Source: Paenibacillus montanisoli
Lineage (GTDB): Bacteria > Bacillota > Bacilli > Paenibacillales > Paenibacillaceae
Direction of reading: 5' to 3'
Length of the DNA: 64,000 nucleotides
Assembly: GCF_003268025.1 (NCBI RefSeq)
Contig: NZ_QLUW01000008.1
Span: 1 to 64,000 of the forward strand
Within the stretch, counting starts at the first letter, position 1; each line of letters starts with the position of its first letter. The notes beneath the pieces were generated by a model that was not told where the DNA came from, made no database searches, and saw only the letters and a list, made by a program, of their open reading frames with translations. Positions 20,180 through 29,273 of the stretch are shown here, piece after piece. The translations under genes were made by a program, and so were the position numbers.

Positions 20180-20294
20180 CCACGAAGAAACGACATCAGC
20201 CACCTTATTGACACATTAAGTTTCTTTGCGCATGAAGCCGTTTTTCCCGTAATACGCAGGGTTCAAGCATGTATCTGCGGCCCGCATGCTTTAA

Positions 20295-20340
20295 TAAAAA
20301 AAAGGCTGCCGGCGCAGTTGCCTGCGCCCGGACAGCCTTT
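20295..20340 (-). terminator. Rho-independent terminator after ftsH
   Basis: Minus-strand GC-rich hairpin with arms GGCTGTCCGGGCGCAG and CTGCGCCGGCAGCC, followed by eight T residues. It lies 13 bp past the ftsH stop. Confidence 0.92.
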
Positions 20341-20352
20341 GTCATCCAGCGA

Positions 20353-22380
20353 TTAAGTTTGCGGCGGTGTGCCGGTTCCGTCGTCATTGTCGTTCGGGTT
20401 CGGGTCCGGATCGGCCGGAGGCGTTTGTTCGCCTGCTTCCTTCGATCCGATGCGTACCTTCACGCCGCCGATCGTATCGATAATCGGTTCAGCCTTCGGT
20501 TCGGAAGTAACGGCGGTCGAGCCGCCTTCGCCTTCGCTTCCTTCCGCGGAGCCGCTTTCGATAAGACGCTTGATTTGCTCCAGCTCCAGCGTTTCTTCCG
20601 CAAGAAGCGTTTGCGCGATCAAATGCACTTCCTTGCTCTTCTCGGTAAGCAGCTGCTTCGCGCGAGCATAGCAATCTTGGATGATGCTTTGCATCTCTTG
20701 GTCAATTTCATATGCGATCGCATCGGAGTAGTTCTGCTCATGCCCGATATCGCGGCCCAGGAAGACCTGGCCTTGCGAGCTGCCGAACTGCATCGGTCCG
20801 AGCTTGTCGCTCATCCCGTACTCCATGATCATGCTGCGTACGATGCCTGTCGCGGATTTGAAGTCACTGTATGCGCCAGTACCGATTTCGCCGATGTAAA
20901 TCTCTTCGGCTACGCGGCCCGCGAGCAAGCCGGTCACTTTATCCAGCAATTCCTGCTTGGTCGTCAACATGCGGTCGCCATCCTTAGGCAGCATGATGAC
21001 ATATCCGCCTGCGCGTCCGCGCGGGATAATCGTTACTTTATGAACCTGATCGGCGTGCTCCAAGAAGTAGCCAACAATCGTATGGCCGGCTTCGTGGTAA
21101 GCGACGATCCGTTTCTCGCGGTCGCTGATCACGCGGCTGCGCTTCTCCGTACCGACGATTACGCGGTCGATGGCTTCGTCAATCTCCACCATCGCAATGT
21201 CACGCTTATTGCGGCGGGCAGCGAGAAGGGCCGCTTCATTAAGCAGGTTCTCGAGATCCGCGCCGGTAAAGCCCGTTGTCCGCTTCGCGATTACGTCCAG
21301 CTTGACGTCTTTGGAGAGCGGCTTGTTGCGGGCGTGTACTTTCAGTACCGCCTCACGGCCTTTCACATCCGGACGGTCAACCGTAATTTGACGGTCAAAA
21401 CGGCCTGGACGGAGCAACGCAGGGTCCAGAATATCCGGGCGGTTCGTTGCCGCTACGATAATGATGCCTTCATTTGCGCCAAAGCCGTCCATCTCCACGA
21501 GGAGTTGGTTGAGCGTTTGCTCGCGCTCGTCATGGCCGCCGCCGAGACCGGCGCCGCGCTGACGACCTACGGCGTCAATTTCATCGATAAAGATAATACA
21601 TGGCGCGTTCTTCTTCGCATTCTCGAACAAGTCGCGAACACGGGAAGCGCCGACACCGACGAACATCTCAACAAAGTCGGAGCCCGAAATGCTGAAGAAC
21701 GGTACGCCGGCTTCGCCGGCAACCGCGCGCGCAAGGAGCGTCTTACCGGTACCCGGAGGACCGACGAGCAAAACCCCTTTTGGAATGCGGGCGCCAACAG
21801 CGGCGAATTTACGCGGATCCTTCAAGAATTCAACGACCTCGACGAGTTCTTGCTTCTCTTCGTCGGCGCCTGCCACATCCTCGAACGTAACGCGTTTCTT
21901 CTCTTCGTTATAGAGACGGGCACGGCTCTTGCCGAAGTTCATCACTTTGCCGCCGCCGCCCTGAGCCTGATTGATCAGGAAGAAGAACAGAATAAAGATA
22001 ATCACGAACGGAATGATTGAGGTCAGGAACGTAAGCCAGATGCTCTGGCCTTCCATCGGCTTGACTTCATACGCGAATTTGTTTTTTAGCTGTGCGTCAT
22101 TAATCTCTTTGACGACAAACTCCTCAACGCTGGCGTGAGTGTAGAATTGGGCTGAATCCGAGCCTTCCGGTTTGTTCTTGTACTCGCCGGTAATCAGGTA
22201 AGAGTAGCCGTCGAACTGAAGCTCGATTTGCTTCACGTTGTCAGCAGTCAGCTCTTGCCTAAATTGATCGTAACGGATTTCAGTGGTGGAATCATTTTGG
22301 CTGCTGATAAATTGGAAGATCCCGACGGTCACCAAAAAAATAATCAAATAAAAGCCAGTATTGCGGATGATCCGATTCAT
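20353..22380 (-). CDS. ftsH: ATP-dependent zinc metalloprotease FtsH
   Basis: Membrane AAA protease that degrades misfolded membrane proteins and regulators. The 675 residues have two membrane segments (about 6-24 and 110-130) flanking an extracytoplasmic domain, then the AAA module with Walker [12 protein letters not shown] (about 208), Walker [15 protein letters not shown] region [19 protein letters not shown], and the zinc site HEAGH in [14 protein letters not shown]. The C-terminus is a Pro/Asp/Asn-rich low-complexity tail that is longer than usual. GAGGAGG precedes the ATG. It follows hpt, as in B. subtilis. Confidence 0.98.
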   Translation of the reverse strand: MNRIIRNTGFYLIIFLVTVGIFQFISSQNDSTTEIRYDQFRQELTADNVKQIELQFDGYSYLITGEYKNKPEGSDSAQFYTHASVEEFVVKEINDAQLKNKFAYEVKPMEGQSIWLTFLTSIIPFVIIFILFFFLINQAQGGGGKVMNFGKSRARLYNEEKKRVTFEDVAGADEEKQELVEVVEFLKDPRKFAAVGARIPKGVLLVGPPGTGKTLLARAVAGEAGVPFFSISGSDFVEMFVGVGASRVRDLFENAKKNAPCIIFIDEIDAVGRQRGAGLGGGHDEREQTLNQLLVEMDGFGANEGIIIVAATNRPDILDPALLRPGRFDRQITVDRPDVKGREAVLKVHARNKPLSKDVKLDVIAKRTTGFTGADLENLLNEAALLAARRNKRDIAMVEIDEAIDRVIVGTEKRSRVISDREKRIVAYHEAGHTIVGYFLEHADQVHKVTIIPRGRAGGYVIMLPKDGDRMLTTKQELLDKVTGLLAGRVAEEIYIGEIGTGAYSDFKSATGIVRSMIMEYGMSDKLGPMQFGSSQGQVFLGRDIGHEQNYSDAIAYEIDQEMQSIIQDCYARAKQLLTEKSKEVHLIAQTLLAEETLELEQIKRLIESGSAEGSEGEGGSTAVTSEPKAEPIIDTIGGVKVRIGSKEAGEQTPPADPDPNPNDNDDGTGTPPQT

Positions 22381-22428
22381 CCCCTACCTCCTCTCAAGAC
22401 GCAAAAAATAAGTTGACCTTGCACGAGA

Positions 22429-22448
22429 GGCTCCCGCGAGCGGGAGCC
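22429..22448. other. Hairpin between hpt and ftsH
   Basis: A GC-rich hairpin, GGCTCCCG-CTCG-CGGGAGCC on the minus strand, with no T-run. It may stabilise an mRNA end or moderate read-through from hpt into ftsH. Function is not established. Confidence 0.4.
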
Positions 22449-22476
22449 GTTCTGGCAGGGCGAGTTGCATCTGCTG

Positions 22477-23019
22477 TTACTTCTCATAAATCTCGGGCTT
22501 CAGAATGCCGATAACCGGCAGGTTGCGGTATTTCTCCGCATAATCAAGCCCGTACCCGACGACGAATGCGTCCGGCAAAACAAATCCTTTATAGTCCGCT
22601 TCCAAATCCACCTTGCGGCCTGTCGGCTTATCGAACAGCGTAACAAGCGTAATGGACTTGGCGCTGCGGCGCTCCAGCACGTCGATAAGGTAGCTGAGCG
22701 TAAGCCCGCTGTCGATAATGTCCTCAACAATGAGCACGTCCCGGCCTTGCACCGACGCGTCAAGGTCCTTAATAATTTTCACGACACCGCTTGTCTTCGT
22801 AGATGCGCCATAGCTGGACACCGCCATAAAGTCAATCTCCAGCGGAATCGTGATGGTCTTCACCAGATCAGCCATAAAAATAAACGCGCCTTTGAGTACG
22901 CAAATCACGAGCGGGTTGCGCCCCTCGAACTCACGGCTGATGGTATCGCCAAGCTCCTGCACTTTCTGCTGAATTTGGTCTGCGTCGTAAAGCACTTCTT
23001 GAATGTCGTTCAGCAACAC
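22477..23019 (-). CDS. hpt: Hypoxanthine(-guanine) phosphoribosyltransferase
   Basis: Salvages hypoxanthine and guanine with PRPP. The 180 residues show [20 protein letters not shown], the PRPP-binding signature [17 protein letters not shown] (about 94-110), and [20 protein letters not shown] near the C-terminus. The start is TTG with AGGAGG upstream, a choice supported by the family start ([11 protein letters not shown]). It lies between tilS and ftsH in the conserved order. Confidence 0.97.
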   Translation of the reverse strand: MLLNDIQEVLYDADQIQQKVQELGDTISREFEGRNPLVICVLKGAFIFMADLVKTITIPLEIDFMAVSSYGASTKTSGVVKIIKDLDASVQGRDVLIVEDIIDSGLTLSYLIDVLERRSAKSITLVTLFDKPTGRKVDLEADYKGFVLPDAFVVGYGLDYAEKYRNLPVIGILKPEIYEK

Positions 23020-23073
23020 GGGCCCTCCTAAATGGTTCTTGCCTAGCCTATACTATGAATGGAGCCGTACATC

Positions 23074-24528
23074 TTATTCAAGGTTGTTCGGTATATCGGA
23101 ACTCGGCTTCGTCTGCGCCACCATTCTGATGACGCGACTTGTCGATTCCTTCACCTGAGCATGGCTTGACCTTCGAATGCCGGGGATCCAAAGCACATAT
23201 CCATTGGCGTCGACGACGATTGGCACCGACTCCCGTCTGGAGGGCGCAATACGATCATCAACGAACATATCTTGTACCTTTTTGGTACCATTTAAACCAA
23301 GCACTTGCATTCGGTCACCGGGCTTGCGATTTCGTACCGTGAGCGGAAATGCGAGAGCGTCGGCGTCGAACAGCGCTTCGTGCCGGCTAGCCGGTCTGGG
23401 CGCTTCATCCTTGGCTAATTCCGCAAGCGTTAATACCGCTTCCGCCTCGGGCAGTGCCAAGCTTGCCGTATCTCTCCGCACAACATAAGCGTATCCGCCG
23501 CGTTCAGAAATCGTTCTTCCCTCATTCGCGCGGATAAACACCAAATTGTCGTACTCACGCAGAAACCGAACACCGCCGCCAACATCGAAGCTCCACGTCG
23601 AAGGTGCGCCATCGGCGGCGGCAAGCCTTATCGTTTCTACGCGTTCGAATGAAGTGGTTTCCGTTTCCAAGCCAATATACCTCAATATTAGTTTAATCAA
23701 TCTCCTTTGTAAAGCGACATGCAGGCCAAGCAGCGCTTTGCGGGTCAATTGGCATCCTTCGCCGTGAGGTGCGATTTGACGCTCGAAAACTGCCATTGTC
23801 TCCTGTTCCAGCCAGTCGTCCTCGGCTGCCGCAAGATCCGCCAACCGGACAAGCGATTGGGATAGCTGCGGGTTAAACGACGACAAATAAGGCAGAACGT
23901 CCAGGCGGACGGCGTTGCGAAAATAATACTTCTGCCCATTGCTGCTGTCTTGGCTGAACGGGATCGCCCATTGTTCACAGTAACGCAGGATGTCTGCCTT
24001 GTATGTACGCAAAAGAGGCCGAATAAGTTCCACGTTTTTTTCGATTCGCCGAATCGGGATGCCTGCTAGCCCTGCAGGCCCAGTACCGCGGACGATCCGC
24101 ATCAGGACCGTCTCGGCCTGGTCATCGGCGTGATGGGCGAGCGCAATTCGCGCTGCGCCGTATGTACGGGCGACTTGATGCAAGAATGCATAGCGCTTCT
24201 CGCGGGCCGCCGCCTGAGCGTTCATTCCTGTTTCTTCTATATAAGCAGGCAAATTGAATTGCACCGTTTCGCACGGGATGCCAAGCTGCGCCGAGTATTG
24301 CCGCACGGATTCCGCTTCCCGCGCCGATTCCTCGCCGCGGAAGCCATGGTCTACATGGGCTGCCACCAGCTTGAGCCGCTCTTCCTCGCGCAGCGAGTGG
24401 AGCATATGGAGCAAAGCCATGGAATCCGGCCCTCCGGACACCGCCACGACCACCGTCTCCCCCGGCAGCCATAGCCGTTCCTCTCGGGCAAGCAAAGACA
24501 GCCCGCTAAGCCGATCCTCCACGTTCAT
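23074..24528 (-). CDS. tilS: tRNA(Ile)-lysidine synthase
   Basis: Modifies C34 of the CAU anticodon of tRNA-Ile2 to lysidine, using ATP and lysine. The PP-loop is visible near the N-terminus as VVVAVSGGPDSMALLHML, followed by AAHVDHGFRGEESAREAE and LAHHADDQAETVLMRI; the C-terminal domains carry RNRKPGDRMQVLGLNGTKKVQDMF. The start is uncertain: two adjacent ATG codons and a GTG three codons later share one AAAGG site; 24528 is the second ATG. Length about 484 fits the longer Bacillales form. Confidence 0.95.
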   Translation of the reverse strand: MNVEDRLSGLSLLAREERLWLPGETVVVAVSGGPDSMALLHMLHSLREEERLKLVAAHVDHGFRGEESAREAESVRQYSAQLGIPCETVQFNLPAYIEETGMNAQAAAREKRYAFLHQVARTYGAARIALAHHADDQAETVLMRIVRGTGPAGLAGIPIRRIEKNVELIRPLLRTYKADILRYCEQWAIPFSQDSSNGQKYYFRNAVRLDVLPYLSSFNPQLSQSLVRLADLAAAEDDWLEQETMAVFERQIAPHGEGCQLTRKALLGLHVALQRRLIKLILRYIGLETETTSFERVETIRLAAADGAPSTWSFDVGGGVRFLREYDNLVFIRANEGRTISERGGYAYVVRRDTASLALPEAEAVLTLAELAKDEAPRPASRHEALFDADALAFPLTVRNRKPGDRMQVLGLNGTKKVQDMFVDDRIAPSRRESVPIVVDANGYVLWIPGIRRSSHAQVKESTSRVIRMVAQTKPSSDIPNNLE

Positions 24529-24553
24529 CATCCTTTCAGCATTCGCGTGTTCT

Positions 24554-25504
24554 TTAAGGCGCGCTTCGCAGCAGCCAGTATATCGTGGTGGCCAGCACGG
24601 CTGCCGATACGGCAAACAGTCCCTTCATCCAGCGGGGCGCAGGCGCCGATGCCGGAACAGTTCCGGCGCGGTGCATCCACTGCTGCCAGGCGGCAGCTGC
24701 TTCCCGGGCGTTCGCGAACTCGCCGTAGAGCGCCTTGCGCAGCCAGCCGCTGAACGGCTTCAGCGCCGCGCTTGTCGCCGCGAGCTTCGCAAGCTCGTCC
24801 GGCGTCCGCGTCTGCGGCAGCAGCCCGGCCGAGAGCTGTGCCAGTCTGCGGCTCTCATGCAGCTGCAAACAAAGCACCGCGAAAGAAAATAGGTCGTAAG
24901 AAGCATCGGCCGTACGCGTTCCCGCGTTCCAATAGCCCCGGTCGTAGATCTCCGTAAACTGCCGGACGCCCTTGCCGAATGCCGTGGCGCCGCCGTAATC
25001 GACAAGCTCCGGCCTCCCGTAGTCCCCGACAAGGACATTTTCAACCTTCAGATCCCCGAACGTCCAGCCTGCTTCATGAAGCTCCGCCAGCTTGCCGAGC
25101 AAGTTGAAGCCGACAACGGGAAACCACTCCTTCCCGTTTCGAACCAGATAATCCCCGAGCGTCAATCCCTTGATATATCGCATGACATAGAAAGGATGTT
25201 CCTTCCCGTCCGATCCGCGGAAATCATCGACATCTACCAGAAAGGCACCGGTCCTGGACCCGCCGCCGCTGCGCTTCTGCTTCTGCCTGGCGATGCTTTG
25301 CAGCACATTGACCTCCGACTGAAGATCTACCGTATCCGATCCGATCTTCAGCGCGTACAGCATGCGCTCGCGCTCGCGTTCAACCAAAAACACTTTGCCG
25401 TTGGCGCCCTCGCCGAGCAGACGATCCACGCGGTAGCTGCCCTGCTTCCACTTCCCGCGAATGATCGTACCGCGTGGAAGCGTCCATTCAAACGACGTAG
25501 TCAC
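24554..25504 (-). CDS. yabT: Membrane-anchored Ser/Thr protein kinase (YabT type)
   Basis: Hanks-type kinase expressed in sporulation in B. subtilis, where YabT phosphorylates RecA after binding DNA. The 316 residues show a glycine loop LLGEGANGKVFLVERE (about 29-44), the Lys in YALKIGSDTV, a catalytic loop FGDLKVENVLV in place of HRDLKxxN, and DYGG in place of DFG. A C-terminal hydrophobic anchor (about 292-312) follows a basic stretch. The GTG start overlaps yabS by 17 bp. The altered catalytic motifs leave the Asp and Asn in place, so activity is still plausible. Confidence 0.85.
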   Translation of the reverse strand: MTTSFEWTLPRGTIIRGKWKQGSYRVDRLLGEGANGKVFLVERERERMLYALKIGSDTVDLQSEVNVLQSIARQKQKRSGGGSRTGAFLVDVDDFRGSDGKEHPFYVMRYIKGLTLGDYLVRNGKEWFPVVGFNLLGKLAELHEAGWTFGDLKVENVLVGDYGRPELVDYGGATAFGKGVRQFTEIYDRGYWNAGTRTADASYDLFSFAVLCLQLHESRRLAQLSAGLLPQTRTPDELAKLAATSAALKPFSGWLRKALYGEFANAREAAAAWQQWMHRAGTVPASAPAPRWMKGLFAVSAAVLATTIYWLLRSAP

Positions 25505-26213
25505 TCATCATCCCGTCCGTTTCATCATTCTTCCTATTACCATAATCGCCTTTCTGATAAAAATCAATCACGTGCAGGATCGCCGGACCGGTTGGCGTCG
25601 TTCCCCGCATCTGAAGCCTCGGGAATAAAGAATGGACGCCGCTGATGTTGTCCGTCCAATCCAGATCGAGCTTGCAATCTTCCCCGTAAGCGGAGCCCGG
25701 GAAATGGAACACGGCAATCTCGCTGCCGCCCTGTCTCGACTGCAGGCTGAGCGCCAGATCGCGGATCGCTTCCTCCACCGCATGCAGCTTCGGCTTCATG
25801 CTCGCGCTCGCATCGATCAGAAGCGCGACGCGCAGCCTGCTCGTTTCGCTCAGATCGTCAATGACGCGCACCACTTCGCCGCGTTTCTCCGGCGGCAGCT
25901 CCTCGATGGTCGAGGCGCCGAGCACATGCTTCAGCTCGCGCTGAACGGCATGCTGAATCGTCTGCACGACGGTTTTGCGAGTCAGCATTTGAACCGTTTG
26001 CGACAGCTGCCTCGTCTGCGTCAGCCGGCTTAAGCCGCCTCCCGCCCGCGCGATTTCCTCAATTTCCGCCGTCCCGAACTCGGCGATATCCCCTTGATCG
26101 ACAACGCCGACGACATTTACCGTTATGCCCACCGCATGCGCCTGCGCGGCGGCAACGACCGGACTTACGCCGACATTGGAACAGCCATCCGTTACTAAAA
26201 GAATCTGCTTCAT
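25488..26213 (-). CDS. yabS: VWA-domain protein YabS
   Basis: The 241 residues contain a von Willebrand A fold: QILLVTDGCSNVG at the start and a second MIDAS-like element RVALLIDASASMKPKLHAVE (about 142-161) with the DxSxS metal motif, then GSEIAVFHFPG. It precedes and overlaps yabT, as in B. subtilis, so the pair probably acts together during sporulation. The molecular role is not known. No clear promoter was found in the gap upstream (26214-26341). Confidence 0.85.
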   Translation of the reverse strand: MKQILLVTDGCSNVGVSPVVAAAQAHAVGITVNVVGVVDQGDIAEFGTAEIEEIARAGGGLSRLTQTRQLSQTVQMLTRKTVVQTIQHAVQRELKHVLGASTIEELPPEKRGEVVRVIDDLSETSRLRVALLIDASASMKPKLHAVEEAIRDLALSLQSRQGGSEIAVFHFPGSAYGEDCKLDLDWTDNISGVHSLFPRLQMRGTTPTGPAILHVIDFYQKGDYGNRKNDETDGMMSDYVV

Positions 26214-26341
26214 AAGCTCATTCCCCCAAAACCTTGGAATCTACTGCTAGTACTAGCTCTATCAGCATTGCCAATTTTAAGAGGGGATAACCCTTTCAAA
26301 GGCCGATCAAGGCTTCTAAGAGCGGCTCCGGCTTAGCGCGC

Positions 26342-26376
26342 AAAAAAAAGAAGCCTGCCGGCCGAACAGGCTTCTT
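26342..26376 (-). terminator. Rho-independent terminator of the spoIIE unit
   Basis: Minus-strand hairpin GAAGCCTG-(9 nt)-CAGGCTTC followed by eight T residues, only a few nucleotides after the stop codon of the 35-codon small ORF. The spoIIE transcript is therefore expected to include both small ORFs. Confidence 0.9.
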
Positions 26377-26380
26377 TCAT

Positions 26381-26488
26381 CTATGGATCCTTAATAATTG
26401 CCGGTGCGCGTTTAGGCGGCCCTGACTGCCGCGTTCGCTTTCGTTTGCTGCGCTTATGGAGACATCGTCCGTTCCGTTTGCTGTCCAT
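26381..26488 (-). CDS. Very small basic ORF, paralogue of the ORF after spoIIE (35 aa)
   Basis: Not a family I recognise. ATG at 26488, TAG at 26381; GGTGAG lies 7 nt upstream. The 35 residues are about one third Arg/Lys. The middle reads HKRSKRKRTRQS and the end PPKRAPAIIKDP. It matches the 37-residue ORF at 26623-26736 over the second half (R-RKR-R-S pattern, KRAPAI, then Asp two residues on), and the ribosome sites are alike. Both lie in a roughly 245-bp tandem duplication that includes the spoIIE 3' end. Retention of an open frame and a start site in a diverged copy suggests translation, but this is inference. It could bind nucleic acid. Confidence 0.5.
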   Translation of the reverse strand: MDSKRNGRCLHKRSKRKRTRQSGPPKRAPAIIKDP

Positions 26489-26600
26489 CGATCAGCTCAC
26501 CATCCTATTCGGTTGCTCGCGCCCGGACCTTGCCGGGCCGGCTGAATATGCAGCCCCTCGGGCTGATGTGTGCCTGCTCTTAGGTGACAATCCGAACCGG
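26489..26600 (-). pseudogene. Degenerate copy of the spoIIE 3' end
   Basis: The DNA here resembles the last 90-100 bp of spoIIE. The 12-mer ctcgggctgatg occurs at 26557-26568 and again inside spoIIE at 26799-26810, and similarity continues through the stop region to GGTGAG and the start of each small ORF. The reading frame is no longer SpoIIE-like. It appears to be an old tandem duplication. The upstream limit is blurred, near 26600. Confidence 0.55.
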
Positions 26601-26622
26601 TCGCCCGCCAAAAAACGCCTGC

Positions 26623-26736
26623 TTATTCATCATTCAAGATTGCCGGTGCACGTTTGGCGGCATTGGAGTACCGGCTTCTCTTCCGCTGCCTGCGCCTTTG
26701 GATCTTCTGTTTGTTTGCTATGCGATACGTATACAT
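26623..26736 (-). CDS. Very small basic ORF directly after spoIIE (37 aa)
   Basis: Unrecognised. ATG at 26736 begins 2 bp after the spoIIE stop codon, with GGTGAG (inside the spoIIE end) 6 nt upstream, so it is placed for translational coupling to spoIIE. The 37 residues start MYTYRIANKQ, continue with IQRRRQRKRSRYS and end AAKRAPAILNDE. It has no membrane segment and no cysteine. The net charge is strongly positive, as in small nucleic-acid-binding or ribosome-associated peptides. A related 35-residue ORF follows at 26381-26488. Confidence 0.6.
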   Translation of the reverse strand: MYTYRIANKQKIQRRRQRKRSRYSNAAKRAPAILNDE

Positions 26737-26738
26737 AG

Positions 26739-29237
26739 TCAACTCACCGTCCTTGGTCGCTCAACCTTGGCAGTGCCAGGCCAGCGGAATGTAGCCCACT
26801 CGGGCTGATGTTTATCCACTCTCGCGACGACAACCGTCATATCATCCACAATGTCGCCTTTGTGGTACCGAACGACTGTATCCAGCAGCGCGTCGGCGAT
26901 TTCCTGCGGCTCATTGGAGCGGATCTCCTGGATCACCCGCTTCATCCATAGCTCCTTGTTCACGGCATGCCCCGGCGCGTCATAGATGCCATCGGTCATC
27001 ATGATGAGCGTGTCACCCGGCTGCAGCTGAATGCGAATAAGGTCTATGTCAATGTCCTGTAATATCCCTACCGGCAAATTGTTGGCCGAGATCGGAATCA
27101 CTTCGTTCCCGCGCTTAATGAAGCTGGGCGTTGATCCGATTTTCAAAAAGGTGGTCTTGGCGGAATACATGTCGATGAGCGCAACGTCGACCGTGGCGAA
27201 TACCTCATCCGAGGATCTTAGCAGCAGCACGGAATTGACCGATTTTATCGCCAGCTTCTCATCCATGCCGGACTGCAGCAGCTGCTGCAGAATCGTCAAT
27301 GCGGTACTGCTTTCCTGCTTCGCCCTCTCGCCGTTGCCCATTCCATCGCTAATGGCGACGGCAAATTTGCCGTTGCCGAGCTCCACCGTACTGAAGCTGT
27401 CTCCCGACAGCAAATCGCCTCCCTTGGCGAGTCCGGCGACTCCCGTTTCCACCTCATACGCCTTGGCCGTGCCGAATATGACGTGCGCAGCGCCTCCGTT
27501 CTTCTCCGGAAACTTCTCCGACATGACGGCGATTGGCTCGCCTAAGATATCGGATAGAAGCGGCGCGATAATTTTGCGGCATTCGTCATACCCACGGCCA
27601 AACGTGTGATACACCTCGATTTCTACGTTCCCCTCCTCCAAATTAATGATTTCGATGCCTTGTATGGATAAACCGAGCCCTTCTAGCGCCTCCCGGATCT
27701 GTTCTTCCTGTAAATGCAGCTGCTGTCCTTCCCGCTGAATCTCCCGCGCCAGGTCTTCCATGACCTGGGATACGCCGGACAGCTGCTCCGCGACGAGCTG
27801 CCGCGAATCGTTCAGCTGCTTCCTCCAGTACTGATCGTGCTGATAGAGCTCGTACTGCTGCTGCATCACGCCAAGCACCTGGTGCGGCCTGCTGCAGTGC
27901 ACACTCCACTCTTTTGGCACCTCCTTCGGCCCCAATCGGCGGCCCTCCGTTACCGTCGTCATCATGTTCGTCATCATCTTATACGTCTCATAAAATCGTC
28001 CCTCCCAGCATAAATCCTTTTTATGGCATGTACTGCACGTCTGTTCCGCGGCCGCATTCATAAAGTGGCCGGCCGCTTCATCTTGCTTCTCCTTCTCATC
28101 CGTGGCGCCGCCGAACTGGCCGAAGCTTCGGGAAAGCTGACGGAACACTTCCGAGAACTGGGATACCCGCTGCGCGGTCACATCCCGTACACGTTTGGCG
28201 TATTCATGCTGCGATTTGACATGTTCTTGCGTGCCTGGCACGTATTTAGAAATCATGCGTATCATCGATCTAGGGGTTAGGATCAACAGCGTCGCCGCGG
28301 CCACGGACTCCCACGTAGAGGCCATCACGTCCGCCTGGTTGCCGACGTAGACGGACAGGATCGAGGAACCGAGCAGCATGCCGAAGGCTACGGCCATTTT
28401 GCCGCCTTCGCGCAGCAGTCCGGCAAGCAAGCCGGCGAAAGCGAGCAGGCTCATCTGCACAATCGCATTCGTATCAGCAAGACTTAGAATCAGACCGGCG
28501 ACGACGCCAACCGATGCGCCGAGTGGCGCGCCGCCTACGAGGGCAAAGAGCAGAAGCATGAAGCGCGACAGGATGTGCTCGATGGACAATCCGTACACCG
28601 TCCACCCTACGGCTCCGGTCATGATCGAAGCCAGCATAATCATCAAGCAGATGATCTCCTCGTTCTTTAAGGCCGAGGACTTCTTCGTCAGCGTCAGCAC
28701 CGGTATCGCCTGGACGAACACGAGCGTCAAGACGAAGCCGAGCGAGGCTTCCACGCCAACCATCATTAATTCGTACCAGCCCAGCGTGTCCGCCGTTACG
28801 ACGCCGAACAGCCTGACCAGCATCGTGGAGAGGAAGACAAGCAGCGGCGCATACGATAACTCCGCTCGCTCGTAGGCTTCCAATCCTCGCAGCATTAAAT
28901 AGATAACCGCGAGCTCCATGGCGATCCACATCGGCTCCGGCTGGACAGCCAGCCAGCTCCCTCCTATGATCGCCGCCGCAACCGGGAGGAGCAAATCCCG
29001 CCGCAGGAAGAAGATAACTGTAAAATATGCAACCGCGAATGGAGTCAGCGACTCCAAGATGACAGCTCGTCCAAGCAAGAAGCCAACAGCCATCAAGGCA
29101 AAGGTCCATTTACGCGAGGCCAGCATCCCCGCTAAGCGAAGCATTCCGGTTCGCTCCATACCTTTCTTAAGCGCGGTTCGAACGAAACTCGTTTTGCGTA
29201 CACCAGGGAACATCACAACTTTAGGTTTGTCCACCAT
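26739..29237 (-). CDS. spoIIE: Stage II sporulation protein E (PP2C-type phosphatase)
   Basis: Dephosphorylates SpoIIAA-P to release sigma-F in the forespore and takes part in polar septation with FtsZ. About 832 residues: an N-terminal block of roughly ten membrane segments (about residues 30-320), a central coiled-coil/FtsZ-interaction region with a CSTCHKKDLCWEGRFYE cysteine patch, and a C-terminal PP2C domain with AISDGMGNGERAKQESSTAL and LIMMTDGIYDAPGHAV, ending in DDMTVVVARVD. ATG 29237 has AAGGGTGGTG 9 nt upstream; GTG codons just before it are alternatives. Preceded by a Spo0A-type long-spacer promoter and followed by two small ORFs. Confidence 0.96.
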   Translation of the reverse strand: MVDKPKVVMFPGVRKTSFVRTALKKGMERTGMLRLAGMLASRKWTFALMAVGFLLGRAVILESLTPFAVAYFTVIFFLRRDLLLPVAAAIIGGSWLAVQPEPMWIAMELAVIYLMLRGLEAYERAELSYAPLLVFLSTMLVRLFGVVTADTLGWYELMMVGVEASLGFVLTLVFVQAIPVLTLTKKSSALKNEEIICLMIMLASIMTGAVGWTVYGLSIEHILSRFMLLLFALVGGAPLGASVGVVAGLILSLADTNAIVQMSLLAFAGLLAGLLREGGKMAVAFGMLLGSSILSVYVGNQADVMASTWESVAAATLLILTPRSMIRMISKYVPGTQEHVKSQHEYAKRVRDVTAQRVSQFSEVFRQLSRSFGQFGGATDEKEKQDEAAGHFMNAAAEQTCSTCHKKDLCWEGRFYETYKMMTNMMTTVTEGRRLGPKEVPKEWSVHCSRPHQVLGVMQQQYELYQHDQYWRKQLNDSRQLVAEQLSGVSQVMEDLAREIQREGQQLHLQEEQIREALEGLGLSIQGIEIINLEEGNVEIEVYHTFGRGYDECRKIIAPLLSDILGEPIAVMSEKFPEKNGGAAHVIFGTAKAYEVETGVAGLAKGGDLLSGDSFSTVELGNGKFAVAISDGMGNGERAKQESSTALTILQQLLQSGMDEKLAIKSVNSVLLLRSSDEVFATVDVALIDMYSAKTTFLKIGSTPSFIKRGNEVIPISANNLPVGILQDIDIDLIRIQLQPGDTLIMMTDGIYDAPGHAVNKELWMKRVIQEIRSNEPQEIADALLDTVVRYHKGDIVDDMTVVVARVDKHQPEWATFRWPGTAKVERPRTVS

Positions 29238-29273
29238 TCCCGAAGACACCACCCTTGCCGAATTTGTATCCCC

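Noticed and set aside
20269-22020. Long plus-strand open frame opposite ftsH
   Set aside because: It mirrors the GC-rich third-position pattern of ftsH and has no ribosome site; ftsH is unambiguous.
26394-26738. Possible tRNA genes after spoIIE, as in B. subtilis (trnSL)
   Set aside because: No T-loop GGTTCRA or cloverleaf could be made on either strand; the region is better explained by the spoIIE-tail duplication and micro-ORFs.
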